Of a stretch of DNA of 64,000 nt, positions 36,200-47,340 are shown piece by piece. The position numbers and the translations under genes are program-made. The notes beneath the pieces were generated by a model. The model saw nothing but the letters and a program-made list of their open reading frames with translations, was not told where the DNA came from and searched no databases. Within the stretch, counting starts at the first letter, position 1, and every line of letters begins with the position of its first letter. Origin of the DNA: Cryptomeria japonica (taxonomy: Eukaryota > Streptophyta > Pinopsida > Cupressales > Cupressaceae); the NCBI RefSeq assembly GCF_030272615.1, contig NC_081407.1, forward strand, positions 144,218,897 through 144,282,896, in the 5' to 3' direction.

Positions 36200-36468
36200 T
36201 GGTCACCATTAGTCTTCTGACCTTTCATCTCATTAATTTGGTCTTGATCATACATTCTTTCCAACTATATCATTCCTTTAGAGATGAAATTTGTTTTCAA
36301 GTTCAAAACTCCGTCATCATCCAATGTTGCTTCTTCTTCTGTTTCCTCATCATCAATCATTTGGGCTGCAAATATGTCTGAGCTTGTTAAAAATTCTTGG
36401 ATTTGACCATCATCTTCGAATACTTGAAAATTCGTGATGTTATCTGGGATTGAGGGATTTAGTGACAA
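36200..36468 (-). pseudogene. Acidic linker between upstream RNase H and RT
   Basis: The frame begins in the tail of the upstream RNase H and reads an acidic stretch (MIDDEETEEEATLDDDG) with a TAG at 36265-36267, then a hydrophilic segment to the RT. No domain is recognisable. It shows that the RNase H and RT are parts of one pol rather than separate elements. A frame change near 36200 and another near 36535 break it. Confidence 0.5.
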
Positions 36469-36479
36469 CTCTATGGACA

Positions 36480-36900
36480 GATGATCTATGTTTCCTATGG
36501 TAAGAGGTTCCAGTGAACTGGCTGCTTGAGCTAACGTGTTCGCAATTTGGTTTCTGCTCGTCCGACTGACCAGATGTTGAAGGCGTCAAAGCTTTCCAGA
36601 AGATCCCAGACTTTGTTACGGTAATGGGACAATCTCTTATCATGGCAAACATATTGCTTTCTCACTTGCTTGACCACTATCTCTGAATCATCGTAAGCTT
36701 GTACCATTTTAGCTCCCTTGCTTATGGCGAACAATAATCCATGAACTAGCGACTCATACTCAGCTACATTGTTAGTGCAGGGGAATTGGAGTCAACGAGC
36801 TATGAGAAACATCTCCCTGTCAGGATTGGTTAACTTAAAACCAATTCCTGCCCCCTTTTTGGAATAGGATCCATCAAACCTCAGGATCCACGCTGCCTCT
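36480..36900 (-). pseudogene. F1 upstream RNase H (archaeal/plant-like type)
   Basis: Degrades RNA in RNA-DNA hybrids. Motifs in order: WILRFDGSYSKKGAGIGF (first aspartate), then NNVAEYESLVHGLL (glutamate), then VQAYDDSEIVVKQV (second aspartate), then a tail NQIANTLAQAAS matching the usual N-x2-A-D-x-L-A with asparagine in place of the last aspartate. A TGA (36792-36794) interrupts it between the first two motifs and the frame shifts near 36535. It follows the protease in the same frame and precedes RT. In the Tat/Ogre elements I know, this domain sits between RNase H and integrase, so the order here is unusual. Confidence 0.78.
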
Positions 36901-38315
36901 TCATATTGAGACCATACTGAAGCTGGTTCTTCCATTTCCTCCTGTGGGGGTGGTGGAGTTTGGGTTTCCATGGTATTTTTGTTGAATTTTTCTAATATCT
37001 GACTGATCTCACCTTCAACCTCTTGTTCGACTGTACGATAGGATGGTGGAGCTTGTATTTCAAAGGTGCGTCTCCGACGATCTTGTAGTTGATCTTCTTC
37101 CATATTTATCTCTATATTTTGCTGAGGCTCGGAGAATCCCCGATGGACTTGTCTACTCTCGGTGTCACTTCCGGGATCTGCAAATTGTTGTAGCATCCGA
37201 CGAACCTCCGTGATTGCTTTGTGACATTCTTTACAAGTGAATTCTGAATGAGATGCGTTGTGAACCCAACACCAATTGGTCAGCAATAGCTCATGAATCT
37301 TACTCCTCATCTCAGCTCTCCAACACACGTTCGTCCATATGAATTCTTTGAAACTCTCGAACAATCTTTTCTCTTTATCTGGATCGTCCATCACTGTGAA
37401 GTCGGAAAGGTTTACATTGGTTTCCCCTATGGAGGAGGTTTGTAGTGTCAGAATTTCATTCGCCCTAGGTGTATAGGACCCTAGGTCTGTTTCAAGGAAC
37501 AATATCTCGTTATTTTCTCCATATTCTGTAATCATTAGTCTGAGTCTTGAGGTACTATCAATTTTGATTTGATTGGGACCCCCTTTCCATGGCAACCACA
37601 TGTGAGAGAAGTCAGTGGAAATGTATCCATTCAGTCTTCTAGACCAATCCCTACTTAACAACATGCCATATCCATCTGGGATGTCTACGACAGAGATATC
37701 GATGCAACTTTGCACTCTCGGGTCTGCTGCCAATTGCATGTGAATATTGTTGAGCTCTCCCATCACCGATACCTCAATCTTATCTAGTTGTGTCACTTTC
37801 TTATTAGTCCTTGTCGGAGCAAGTCCTAATTTTTAACAAACGGCCAGTGGCATTACATTGCTGGAGGCCCCGGAGTCTACCAGGCAATTATGCAACATTT
37901 TACCAAGTTCATCTTTCCCTTGGTAGAAAACTACTTGGTTCTTTCCTGGTTCCTCTTCTTGCTCTTTGAAGGGAGAATCCCCACTGTGTGAGCTTTGTGA
38001 TAATTCTTTTGCTAGAATTTCTTCCTGGAATATGTTTGTGTCCATGAGGACTTCTTTTGGTGTGATGCTTTCCTGGTTTTCAACTGAAGTCTGCATCATG
38101 CCTACAAAATTTGGAGATTGTTGTGGGGCATCGGATGACACAATATTGGTATTAGCGGGAACATTGACCGTTCCTCTGTGTACGGCATTTGGTTGAGGGA
38201 TTCTTGGTGCCCCAGCTTCAGTAATACTACCAAAGATTGTTTCTCTTATTTCGTGGATTTTCATCAATTCAATCAAAGGCAGACTGACTTTTATCCCTTT
38301 GAATTCTTCTAACAC
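36901..38315 (-). pseudogene. F1 aspartic protease and spacer with zinc-knuckle-like motif
   Basis: Processes the polyprotein. The active-site strand reads NCLVDSGASSNVMPLAVC, and after an in-frame TAA (about 37833) the fold continues with VSVMGELNNIHM, then ISVVDIPDGYGMLLSRDW and YISTDFSHMWLPW, as in retrotransposon proteases. The spacer to RNase H has WCWVHNASHSEFTCKECH, a C-x2-H-x3-H-x4-C-x2-C cluster that could bind zinc. The region before the protease (MLEEFKGIKVSLPL) is typical of the gag-protease border. It is in a different frame from gag. Confidence 0.75.
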
Positions 38316-38392
38316 AAATGAATTTAGCCTCTTTAATTCCTCCTTGGGGCTATCTTTGGTCTGGGTGTGAACGGGCCCTAGCTGGGGATCTG

Positions 38393-40153
38393 TTAGTCGC
38401 CTTTGGTCAACTTGATGGGAACTGACAGGTTTTGAACTACTGGTTGGACATTCTGCTGGTGATATTCAGGAGAATCCCTAGGAGGTGTTGGTGCATTAGT
38501 AGCATTGGGATTTGGTGGGGTTTGAAAGTTGTTGGGAGGAATAGATGTGGTTAAAGGCTCATTGTATCGAGCATTCCTTTGGTATACACGAGGTTGATTT
38601 CCGGACGTTTGTTGGAATGCTTGTACTTCCCTAGTGCCTTCAACTAGAACACTATCATATAATGGGGGGAAGATATTGCCATTGATGGTGGTTGGCTGGT
38701 CCGATACTAATTGGACTTCAGGCTTAACTTGACCTTGTGGCGGTTCCACGGGGCTATTAGCAGACGCAGGTGGGAATCTTTGGCTAGGCTGGCATGATAA
38801 ACCATTCTGGAATGGGGACCTGACATTTTCTATGACCAAAGCTTGATCATATCTAGTTATAGGAACAATCTCATACCCAGTCAGCGGAGCTTCTTCTGCT
38901 CCTGAATTCCTTCTCTCGCTTTGGAAAATGTCTACTGCTACCTGGAATTCATGGCATTGTAACTCGGAATGCTGATCAGTACTGTGCAACCTACACCATC
39001 CTGATAGTGCAGCTTCTGCTAGGAATACTTTGCCTGCGGGACGACTATCTGCAGCAGGTTGGCTATCCAAAGGGGATGGTACAGTACCGTTGTTGGGCCC
39101 AATATTCCATGTTCTCTTCTGGGGAACCTGATTATTGTTTCGGAAATTTTGATTATTCCCTTGGTAGTTCTGATTGTCTCTTTGGAAATTTTGACCGTCT
39201 CTTGTATATCCGGAAGAACCTTGTCCTAGATGATTTCCTTGATAATTTCTCTGCATTTGGTTGTTCTGTCCTTTCAAATAGGTTACCTCCGCCGACAATT
39301 TCTTTACTTGATTGATTAATTCCCTCATTTCTTCTTTCTCCTCTGAGGTCCTACTAGAAGTTGTCGCGTTTTGGAGGTATACTGGCTACGGCGGTGGTAC
39401 TTGTGAGACAGGATTTCCAGGGTGAAGAACCAACTGATTACTGGCTATAGGAATTGGGTTCATCACCGGAGTATTCTGAGACAATGCTCTATTGATATTT
39501 TGGACTTGTCCTTGTGCAGCGAGATTTCCTAGATAGTTCAAGGGTCATGTAGCGGCACCTACTTCCAGATCATTGCTGACTGAAATAGCTGAAGCATAAG
39601 CTTCTTTCAAATTGGTTGGGGGGGTCCCTTTTGTTTTTACAAACATGGAAGTGAGGCGGTCCAATGCTGCATAGTAAACAGGCAGTGCAGCAGCATTATT
39701 CAGGTTGTAGGGATCTCTTAGTCTTGTATATGCTTTGTGAAACCTATTATTGAAAGTGCTAATAGGTTCATGTTCTTGTCTTCTTATTTCCACAAACTGT
39801 CGATATAATTCAGATGGAGAGATTGGCGATCTGAATTTTTCTAAGAAGATATCTTTCATCTCTTGCCAATTATGAATGGAGTCAGCTGGCAAGTGGATAT
39901 ACCAGTGAGAGGCTTCTTCATCAAAGGTGTAAGGAAACAACCTACAAGCCACGTCTTCATGCTGGATATCTCTATTATGCAAGAGATCTTCAAAAATCTT
40001 GATATGTTCATCAGCTGAGCGACTTAGGTCACAACTATGAAACCTAGAACAGAAGTGTTCAGGGCTCTTTGGCATTGCATTATAGGTTGTGAAGACCATA
40101 GGGGATGCATTGGCCGGACGCCACGCCATTGGGATGTTTGCTGGGGAAATCAC
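38393..40153 (-). pseudogene. F1 gag: capsid-like domain plus zinc-knuckle-like tail
   Basis: Forms the particle. The core at 39545-40153 matches the retrotransposon gag domain: FEDLLHNRDIQHEDVACRLF, then ASHWYIHLPADSIHNWQEM, then FLEKFRSPISPSELY and FNNRFHKAY. The C-terminal part, same frame, is rich in asparagine and glutamine (YQGNHLGQGSSGY) and carries CRLHSTDQHSELQC, a C-x2-H-x4-H-x4-C motif like that in Tat gag proteins. In-frame stops are a TGA at 39545-39547 and a TAG near 39392 after a PPP run. It ends at 38393 before the protease frame. Confidence 0.8.
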
Positions 40154-40428
40154 TGGCTGAACTTGTTGGGCAATTGGTGTAAAGGAGACTAAAGGCTAAG
40201 TGCTTGGGACTTGAGGGGAGGGGGTTTGGAATAAATTGGAAATGTCTTCCACCTCTGGTCTATCTTCTTCTGCTTGATTCTCTCCTTTCTCTGGCGTAAC
40301 TTCTCTTTTTTGTCTAGATCTGGTGGGTCGTTCCAATTCTACGAACTCTTTGGATGAACCTTGTGCTGATCTGAGGATCCTCTGAAATTTATCTAGGGAG
40401 AAAGAACTTATGCGATCTAGCGTAGCAT

Positions 40429-40993
40429 TTATTCTTGCTGAGGCAGTGTAGGAGCAGGTTCAGGGGCTGGATTAACTTCCTCTTGTTCTCTCTGATTTTG
40501 TGCGTTGATGCGGTTAGCAATCTCTTCTTCTTCTTCTAGGATGAAGCACATTCGACACCAGTCAAGATAATTTCTTTTCACAGACCAGGCTAAGCTATAT
40601 AACTCAATGATGATGTCTTCTTGTTCGTCGTTGAAGCTCAAATCTGGTTGTATTACTGGTTCGGGGTCTCTTCCTAGTTCAGGAGGATTGATGGGTAGAC
40701 CCATCTCTTACCATGTTACTGGACTGGGAAGAAAATTGTAGGATTTCTTTCAGAACTTGTTTGTGAAGGGTAGAAATCCTTTGTCTCTCTAGATTTTCTT
40801 TGATCACAGTCTCTACTTGTCTTCCTTTTTCTTATTCCGTGGCAATAAAGTGACTTACTTGTCTGAACTGAGAGTAATTCACTTTTGATTTCCAAGCAAG
40901 GGCTCGCAATTGATCTGTAATGTAGGAATCATTTAGTCCTTGTTCAGGTTGTTCAAGAGGCAGATTGAATGGGAACTCATACGGCAATACCAT
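40429..40993 (-). pseudogene. F1 gag N-terminal region with a repeated motif
   Basis: Two frames lie between the primer-binding site and the gag core. The first starts at an ATG at about 40993 (MVLPYEFPFNLP) and contains LRALAWKSKVNYSQFRQVSHF. The second (40704-40429) starts MGLPINPPEL and contains LYSLAWSVKRNYLDWCRMCF. The two segments resemble each other, which suggests an internal duplication. A TAA in the first and a frame change near 40700 break continuity. No known domain. Confidence 0.45.
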
Positions 40994-41057
40994 GCTGCCT
41001 CATATCTACTATCCAGAATAGGTTACTTTAGCTGGTCAAAACTTGACGATGATCAAG

Positions 41058-41074
41058 CCCTCCTTCTAGCGCCA
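41058..41074 (-). promoter_or_regulatory. F1 primer-binding site
   Basis: Minus-strand TGGCGCTAGAAGGAGGG begins five bases (TAAAA) after the 5' LTR end at 41080. The form is familiar from plant Tat-like elements. It fixes the minus orientation of F1 and the inner border of the 5' LTR. I have not assigned the tRNA. Confidence 0.75.
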
Positions 41075-41800
41075 TTTTATGTTGGTGTCTGTTTTATCAT
41101 CTACCAAACATTAGGATAGGATACCCATCCTATCCTCTCCTGAAAAATCACTACTGATTCCAAGGTCTATATGTGCGAACAAGCGACTTTAGTGGAATAG
41201 CTTCTTGGGTAATGTATGCTGAAATTTTCAAGGGGGACTTACGTTTGACAAGTATTTTGAACTGCTGGACTTAGATGGATTTAGCAATTTAGGCTCTCCT
41301 TTTTTGAGGGGATTTTCTGGGATTTAGACCTTCAAAAGAAAGGAAAAACAAATAGTGTTTAGGAAGGCTAATATAATCCTACGAATTCGGGAGACAGTAT
41401 CAACTGGGTGCTCTCGAGAAACCAAACCTTGCTTCACCACACTAGGGATAACTACACAAGGCCGGTGCAATCTTCAATGGGTTGTGCTTATGATCGAGAT
41501 GTTGGGATGCACAGGGGGTGGGCTCAGACTAACATTGCACGGTGAGACGGAAATCATCCATACACCAAAAGTATGAGCAGAGATACACCATCAATTGACA
41601 CTTATCAAATCCTTCATTCAAATTAACAACAATGAAAGAAAATCTAAGTTAATTCTAACTCATTGTTGAGGCAATTGAAACCATGCAAATCATTCAAATA
41701 ATAGAGATTACAAAGCAGCGCACATGCAATATATTATCTAGAAATGACCTTAAGCAACAATACATCAAAAACCTCACACTTTTCAAATGAGAGGAGGCAA

Positions 41801-41891
41801 CCTTAAATAGTTTCTCAAAAATAAATGAATGGCCAAGATCAAACAGCGATCAAGGGCCAAGATTGAAAGTCCTAAACCCTAATTAGGGTTT
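41801..41891 (-). promoter_or_regulatory. F1 5' LTR core promoter with damaged TATA
   Basis: The palindrome AAACCCTAATTAGGGTTT (41874-41891) is intact. The box at 41801-41810 reads CTATTTAAGG in minus sense instead of CTATATAAGG in the 3' LTR, a one-base change in the copy that would drive the element. Confidence 0.6.
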
Positions 41892-41949
41892 CCCGAAATA
41901 CTATCAGTTCAAGCAAATGAAAGAGTGACAAGTGGCGCAGCTGCTAATT

Positions 41950-44768
41950 CTACTGAGGTGAGTGGCCACTTTCCTCTTTCAGAGATTCAACGTATCTGGA
42001 CACCACGAGCTTGACCTCCTCCATGGGGACACTTGGCAAACCGCCAATCTGGAAGTCAATGAGATCCACATCGTCGATGCATGTGGCAAGGATGCCTTCC
42101 CACTCCACTGCTTGGGTGAGGAAGTTGTCATCGATGGAGAGGAAGTTTGCAATCTTCGAAAGATCGCCTTTGTTAATCATCCCTGAATCTCGGAAGAAGC
42201 TTGCCTAAATCCTGGCTCTCAGGTTCTCTACTTCTAAATGCTTCTCCCTTAGGCTTTCCTTCTTCCTGATCTCTGACACCACACAGAATACCTTGCCCAG
42301 GATCTCTCTAACCCTTGCCTCTGTCTCAAAACACTTGGTCTCGGATTTCTTCAGAACCTCAATCCGAGTGACTAGAGCATAGTACCACGTGCCGAAGTCA
42401 TACCTGTCTCCTGTCTGTATGATGCCTGCATCCACTAAGCTCTGCTTTGACATGCCTCGGATAACCTTCAAGTGAGGAAGTATTTCACTCTGAATTTCAT
42501 CCACTTCTTCCCAATTGGATGCTAGATCCTGGATACGATCAATCAACAAAGAAGTTAAATCATGTGCTGATACTAAGTTTTCTACCAGGGTGTCAGCACG
42601 TATCACAATGCCTGAAATCCACTCCTTTTCTTGAGTGGTTTGGGCGGTTTAGCTATAGCGGGTTCATTCACCTTCTCCAGGAATGCTGCGGTAACCTCCT
42701 TGGTTGAGTGGGCATCCTTGGGAACCTTGGCCTTTATCCGTGCTCTCAGCCAATCAGGAATGGTTGATTGTTCTACAGTGTTCCGATCAAACTCATCATC
42801 TGCTTCTCCTGGGTTCGCTAGTATGCCATCCAAGAAGATTGTAGGGGCTTCATTATGCCCCCTGTCTGGAGTTCGGAAGACCTTCTCCACCACTTCCTCA
42901 ACTAGCTGGGAAAGCACTCTTACTTCATCATGAATCACATAGATGTTCATCTCTTGCTCCCCAATTGTACTTTGATCAGGCGCAATGGAAGCAGCACTTA
43001 GGATGAAGTGACTTTCGCTGGATTCTCTTCTCTCACCTACAACCCTCTTCCCTGTGACTTTTGTGGAGCTTCCACCCAACTCCTTTCTCTTTCGAGATCC
43101 AACACTTTCTGGATTCCGAGCATCACCGGTGGAGGTACAAGGATGGACGGACAGAGTATCATCTACTCCCATTAATTCATAAGTTAAAACCACACCTTTG
43201 GCCTTCAACTGTTTTGTCTTTTCAGATGCCCACCACCTTGAGTACTCAACCACCGACCTCATGAGGTCTACTAGATCTGATTTTTCTCCCTCTGTCCAAT
43301 CTATCAAGACTAAGGGTTCATTCTTCATCTTCTCAAAACTGAGCTGCTGAAGTTCTAGGATTTCTTCTACCTGATCGGCAACTTTGAATACTTTCGTTGC
43401 TCTCACCATACTCAAAGGAATTCTTGACCAGAACCTCTTCCGAATCTCGAAACTATCAGCTGCATTAGCCCAGTAGTCTTCTAGATCCAGTCTGTGCTCA
43501 AACGTTGTCCCTTCGATCTTCTTTATCCTATGGAATGGATCGAAATCTTTTCTTGCCTTGTAATGGTAGAAGGGATACCAGGCCAGTTCTTTCTCAGCGG
43601 TAGCTGCAGCCTGTGATGATGGGCATGTTTACAGCCCATTACCAATTGTAAGTGAGGATGTCCCTGCCTTCTTCTGCTTGTCCCTTTGAATCACTATATA
43701 CTCCTCCAATTGTCTCACAACCTCAAGCAACACCACTCGGTTGGTAGGGTAAGCTGGAAGCTTGTATGGGGGCCCAGAGAATCCTTGAATTTGGAGGTAA
43801 GTGAACTTTGGATACTGGATGTACCAACACCCGAACCGACCGATGAAGTCCATAGACTCTTGAGAGAGCCTCTGGTGCAGCCCACCTTGAAGGGTCCGGG
43901 TAATGTGCATCAGGAAGGTATCATTCAGCCTTTTGAAATGGAACTTCTCCTCCATATGGAGCTGGGGATAGCAATCATATACCGGAAATTGGTTCTCCTT
44001 GTTCCCAACTTCTCCTCTACAAGTGAGACCTCTGTACCTGTAGGTCCTGGCTAAAGAATAGAACAAGTAAGAACTCATGAAGAAAGTCCTATTCGCCTCC
44101 AAATTCCTTAGCTGGCTGTCTAGGTTGTCGCTGATCATACGGGGCCAGTCTATCATTTTTACTCAATTGATTATTTCATTAATGAAATAATACATCCTGG
44201 GTTCGGATGGAGCTCCCTGAGGATTTCCTATTATTCTATTCAGCAAGACAATCATGTCCCCAATGTCCTCCTTGAAGTATGCTCGCACTAGGCTTTTTCT
44301 CTGGAGTTTGGAGGCGCCCTTCCTCAGCTTGTCTAGCCAGGAATGATTAACTATGGCATCATATTCTTCCAGGTGGTCCTGGTACAGACTGTCAACTTCA
44401 TCCTTGGTCATATATATTGCGTTGTGGTACTCAGGGATCCTGAAGGCCTCTCTGATGGCCTCATCGCTGACATTCGCCAACACTCTTCCATCAGGTGCAA
44501 CAACATCCTTACTGATGGGGTTGTAGTGTTTGGCACATTCAACTACTAGTTCATTGCACTGCATGGTGGGGAGGAAGCCGGCAGCGTGCACGATACCACT
44601 CTTCATCATTTTTCGCGCAATGGTGGTAGGCACAAGGTTGTCCAGACCAAACATTTGCTTCTTAAACTCCCTCATATTGATGTGTCCGAGGTTGGTGTCG
44701 CTGATGTTCTTCCACTTGGAATTCATCCTCGACTCTGGAGGAGCATCTTTGTCTACCTAGAATTTCAT
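41950..44768 (-). pseudogene. U3-encoded gene, copy B (5' LTR), unknown function
   Basis: Same gene as copy A without the LTR N insertion. It starts MKF at 44768 and has a TAG three codons in (the sister copies have Q there). The N-terminal region runs through MNSKWKNISD and NAIYMTKDEVDSLYQD, then LEANRTFFMSSYLFYSLART and FHFKRLNDTFLMHITRTLQG. After a TAA shared with copy A come IRKRFWSRIPLSMVRATKVF and the charged C-terminal half. A 364-base deletion near 42637 fuses PAIAKPPKP to sequence near the coiled coil and shifts frame. The stop is at 41950, just upstream of the LTR promoter palindrome. Confidence 0.6.
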
Positions 44769-45724
44769 AATGTCTAGGGCTTGTAGGCAAACGATGGAAA
44801 TTTTAAAGTTAGAAAATGATTTGCAAAGTTTTGAAAATAACGGGGCTGCGAAATGGTTAAGTGTTGGAAAATTTTCCCCTTTTTTATTCTCATACTTAGC
44901 CATAAAAATCAAATTTTCACCTTAAAACCTTTAGTCTTAAGGTTGGTTGTGGTTACCACCAAGTGTCAAAACTTTCAAAAAATTCATACTTAGCCAAAAA
45001 AAAAAAAAAAAAATGATTTTATTCCTCCAAAATTTGTTTTGTTTTTTTTTTGAAAAAAAATCATTTATTAAATTCTGGAAAATATTCAAAAAATTCACAA
45101 TTTTAATTTCACCTCTGAACTTGGATAGAAGTAAGGCTAGAATTTTCTCTGAAATATTCAGAAAATTCAGAAAAGTTTGGATGATTCTTCCTCGTACTAG
45201 TTGCCTTTCTCCAGAAATCTGTAAACCTTTTGCCAAAAAATATTATCTAACTTCCAGCAATATCTAGAATTCGCTCCAGATGATCTTCAAACTGACATAC
45301 TTTACTAAGCTCTCCTTAGTAACTTTGAACTTCGGGGTGTAATAATGAAGTTGATAATGAAGTATTTGTAGACAAGGTTAAATCTTCAAGTAGAAACCCT
45401 TTAAATCATCCAACTCATACTTCTAATTCTGAAAAAAACTTTCCATTTTGATTTAAGTTTGAAGATATTCACCAATCCTCCAATATTCCCTTTCAAAAAA
45501 AACTTTCCATTTTGAATTAATATCTCAATAATTTTTCAATATTCTCTCAATATTCTCAAAAAAAACTTTCCATTTTGGATTTATTTTGAGGATTTTTAGA
45601 TATTTCTTAGATATTTTCTTCATTTTGGATTTAATTTTGAAATCTCTGTGGATTTTGTGACATCATGTTGACTTTTCAATGCGTAGGTGGATTTTTTCGA
45701 ATTTTATCTCCATCTTCTTCAAAT

Positions 45725-46530
45725 TTTGGCGGACTTTGGATACCTCTCCAAGGTATGGCGGACTTCAGACTTGGCTCTTCTATGGCTTTCTTACTCTAGG
45801 CGGACTTTGGTGTCCTCTCCCCTTGTGAAGATCTTGGGCGGACTTTGAACACATCTCCAGTATGGCCTAGGGCGGAGTTTAGACATTCATCCCACATGAC
45901 TTCTCTAGCCCATGGCGGACTTTAGACTTTTCTCCCACCTTGGGCGGACTTTGGTGACCTCTATCCCACCTTGGGCGGACTTTGTTGTTAGCTCCCACAT
46001 GACTATGGCGGACTTTGGTATCTTCTCCATCTTGGGCGGACTTCTAGCGCTTCTCCTCATTGGGCGGACTTTGGAGAGTGCTCCCACATGCTTGGGCGGA
46101 CTTTGGTCACTCCTCCTCCTTAGCCTCCAACCTTGGCGGACTTTAAACTTGGCACCTCCTACCTTGCTCTCTTACTTTGGCGGACTTGGGAGAGGGCTCC
46201 ATCATGACCTCCATTGTTGATGTTATTTGGCTAAGGCATGGGGCGGACTTTGAAGGTCCCTCTTCATGACTCTCCTAAGGCATGGGGGACTTTGGCCTTA
46301 GCTCCCACATGACCATGGCGGACTTTAGGCATCCCTCCTCTTGCTTGGGCGGACTTTGGTGGTGCTGGCCATCATGGCCTCTTCAACACATGGCGGGCTT
46401 CTGGCTTGGCACCCATGTGACCCCCAAAGGCATGGCGGACTTTGAGGTGAGCACCCATGTGACCTCCCAAAACATGGCAGACTTCAAGGTGAGCACCCCC
46501 ACAGCCTTCTAAGGCATGGCGGACTTCAGG
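45725..46530 (-). repeat. GGCGGACTTT array in F1 5' LTR
   Basis: About 19 copies, co-linear with 30290-31145. Differences include a block missing near 45965 and point changes such as GGGGGACTTT and GGCGGGCTTC. Located between the 117-bp repeats and the gene. Confidence 0.8.
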
Positions 46531-46712
46531 CAAGGCTCCTTCATGTCCTCTCTTGCATCGTGGTGGGGTTTGAACCTGCAAAAATACTTCAAAACCCTTG
46601 TTAGCCAGACTTAGAATAATTTTCAGAGAAATTTCAAAATTTCACAATTTAGTCTAATTTAATTGGATTAATTTGAAATTTGAAATCCATGCCTAGGTGG
46701 ATCATCTGAAGC

Positions 46713-46950
46713 AGCAAAAAAAGCCTAAAATCTAGGGATTTAGCTTTTTAGGTCGAAACTTGGATTTTTCGAGTTCCGGTCGAAGCTGGTCAGTGGTACA
46801 AGTGTAAACCCTAGGTTTGCATCCCGAAAAAGCGAAAAGCCTAAAATCTAGGGATTTAGCTTTTTGAGGTCAAAACTTGGAATTTTCGTGTTCCGGTCGA
46901 AGCAGGTCAGTGGCACAAGTGTAAACCCTAGGTTTGCATCCTGAAAAAGC
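46713..46950 (-). repeat. 117-bp tandem repeat, two units
   Basis: Unit starts at about 46713 and 46831, ending at 46948. The partner LTR has six units. Confidence 0.8.
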
Positions 46951-47340
46951 AAAAAGCAGACATCCCTAACAAATAGGAAAAAATTTCTAAAAATAGCCAT
47001 ACCGGGGATCGGGCTAAGAATGCCAAAAACGAAACTATCTAAAAAATAGGAAAAAAGCAAAAAAGCAAACTTTTTAAAAATAGAAAGTTGTCCAAATTCG
47101 TCCAACTCAATTGCGATCTTCGTCCTTTGGCCTCTCTAAGCACTCTGGTGGTGTTCACACTTCGGAATCACATAACTTGCAAAAACTAACTTTCAATAGT
47201 CAGGCCTGAAATGCTCTGAACTGGATAAGACTTGGTGAAACTGCAGCAAAAGGTCACAGGACGCTAACAAAACCCTAGAAAGCAAGAAAATCAGAGGGTC
47301 CCCAGTAGCAATGGGGCGATGTGTGAAAAAGGTCACAACA

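Larger units (their letters stand above)
17174..47340 (-). mobile_element. F1: giant Ty3/gypsy LTR retrotransposon (Tat-like) with gene-bearing LTRs
   Basis: A complete minus-sense element: 5' LTR 41080-47340 (6,261 bp), primer-binding site 41058-41074, interior 32424-41079 with gag, protease, an RNase H, RT, a degenerate RNase H and integrase, then 3' LTR 17174-32423. It is flanked by exact GGGGT duplications and inserted in F2's right LTR. The degenerate RNase H after RT and a second RNase H of the FDGS...AEYE type point to the Tat group, but the second domain lies upstream of RT. Every coding part has stops, so the copy is dead. Confidence 0.85.
41080..47340 (-). repeat. F1 5' LTR, 6,261 bp
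   Basis: Bounded by TGTTGGTG (41080) and CACAACA (47340). In element sense: terminal hairpin, two 117-bp repeats, the GGCGGACTTT array, the U3 gene, the promoter with palindrome, then R-U5. Compared with the 3' LTR it has lost 364 bases (equivalent to 18738-19101) inside the gene. Insertion of N and of the extra tail are absent, so it serves as the empty-site reference. Confidence 0.9.
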
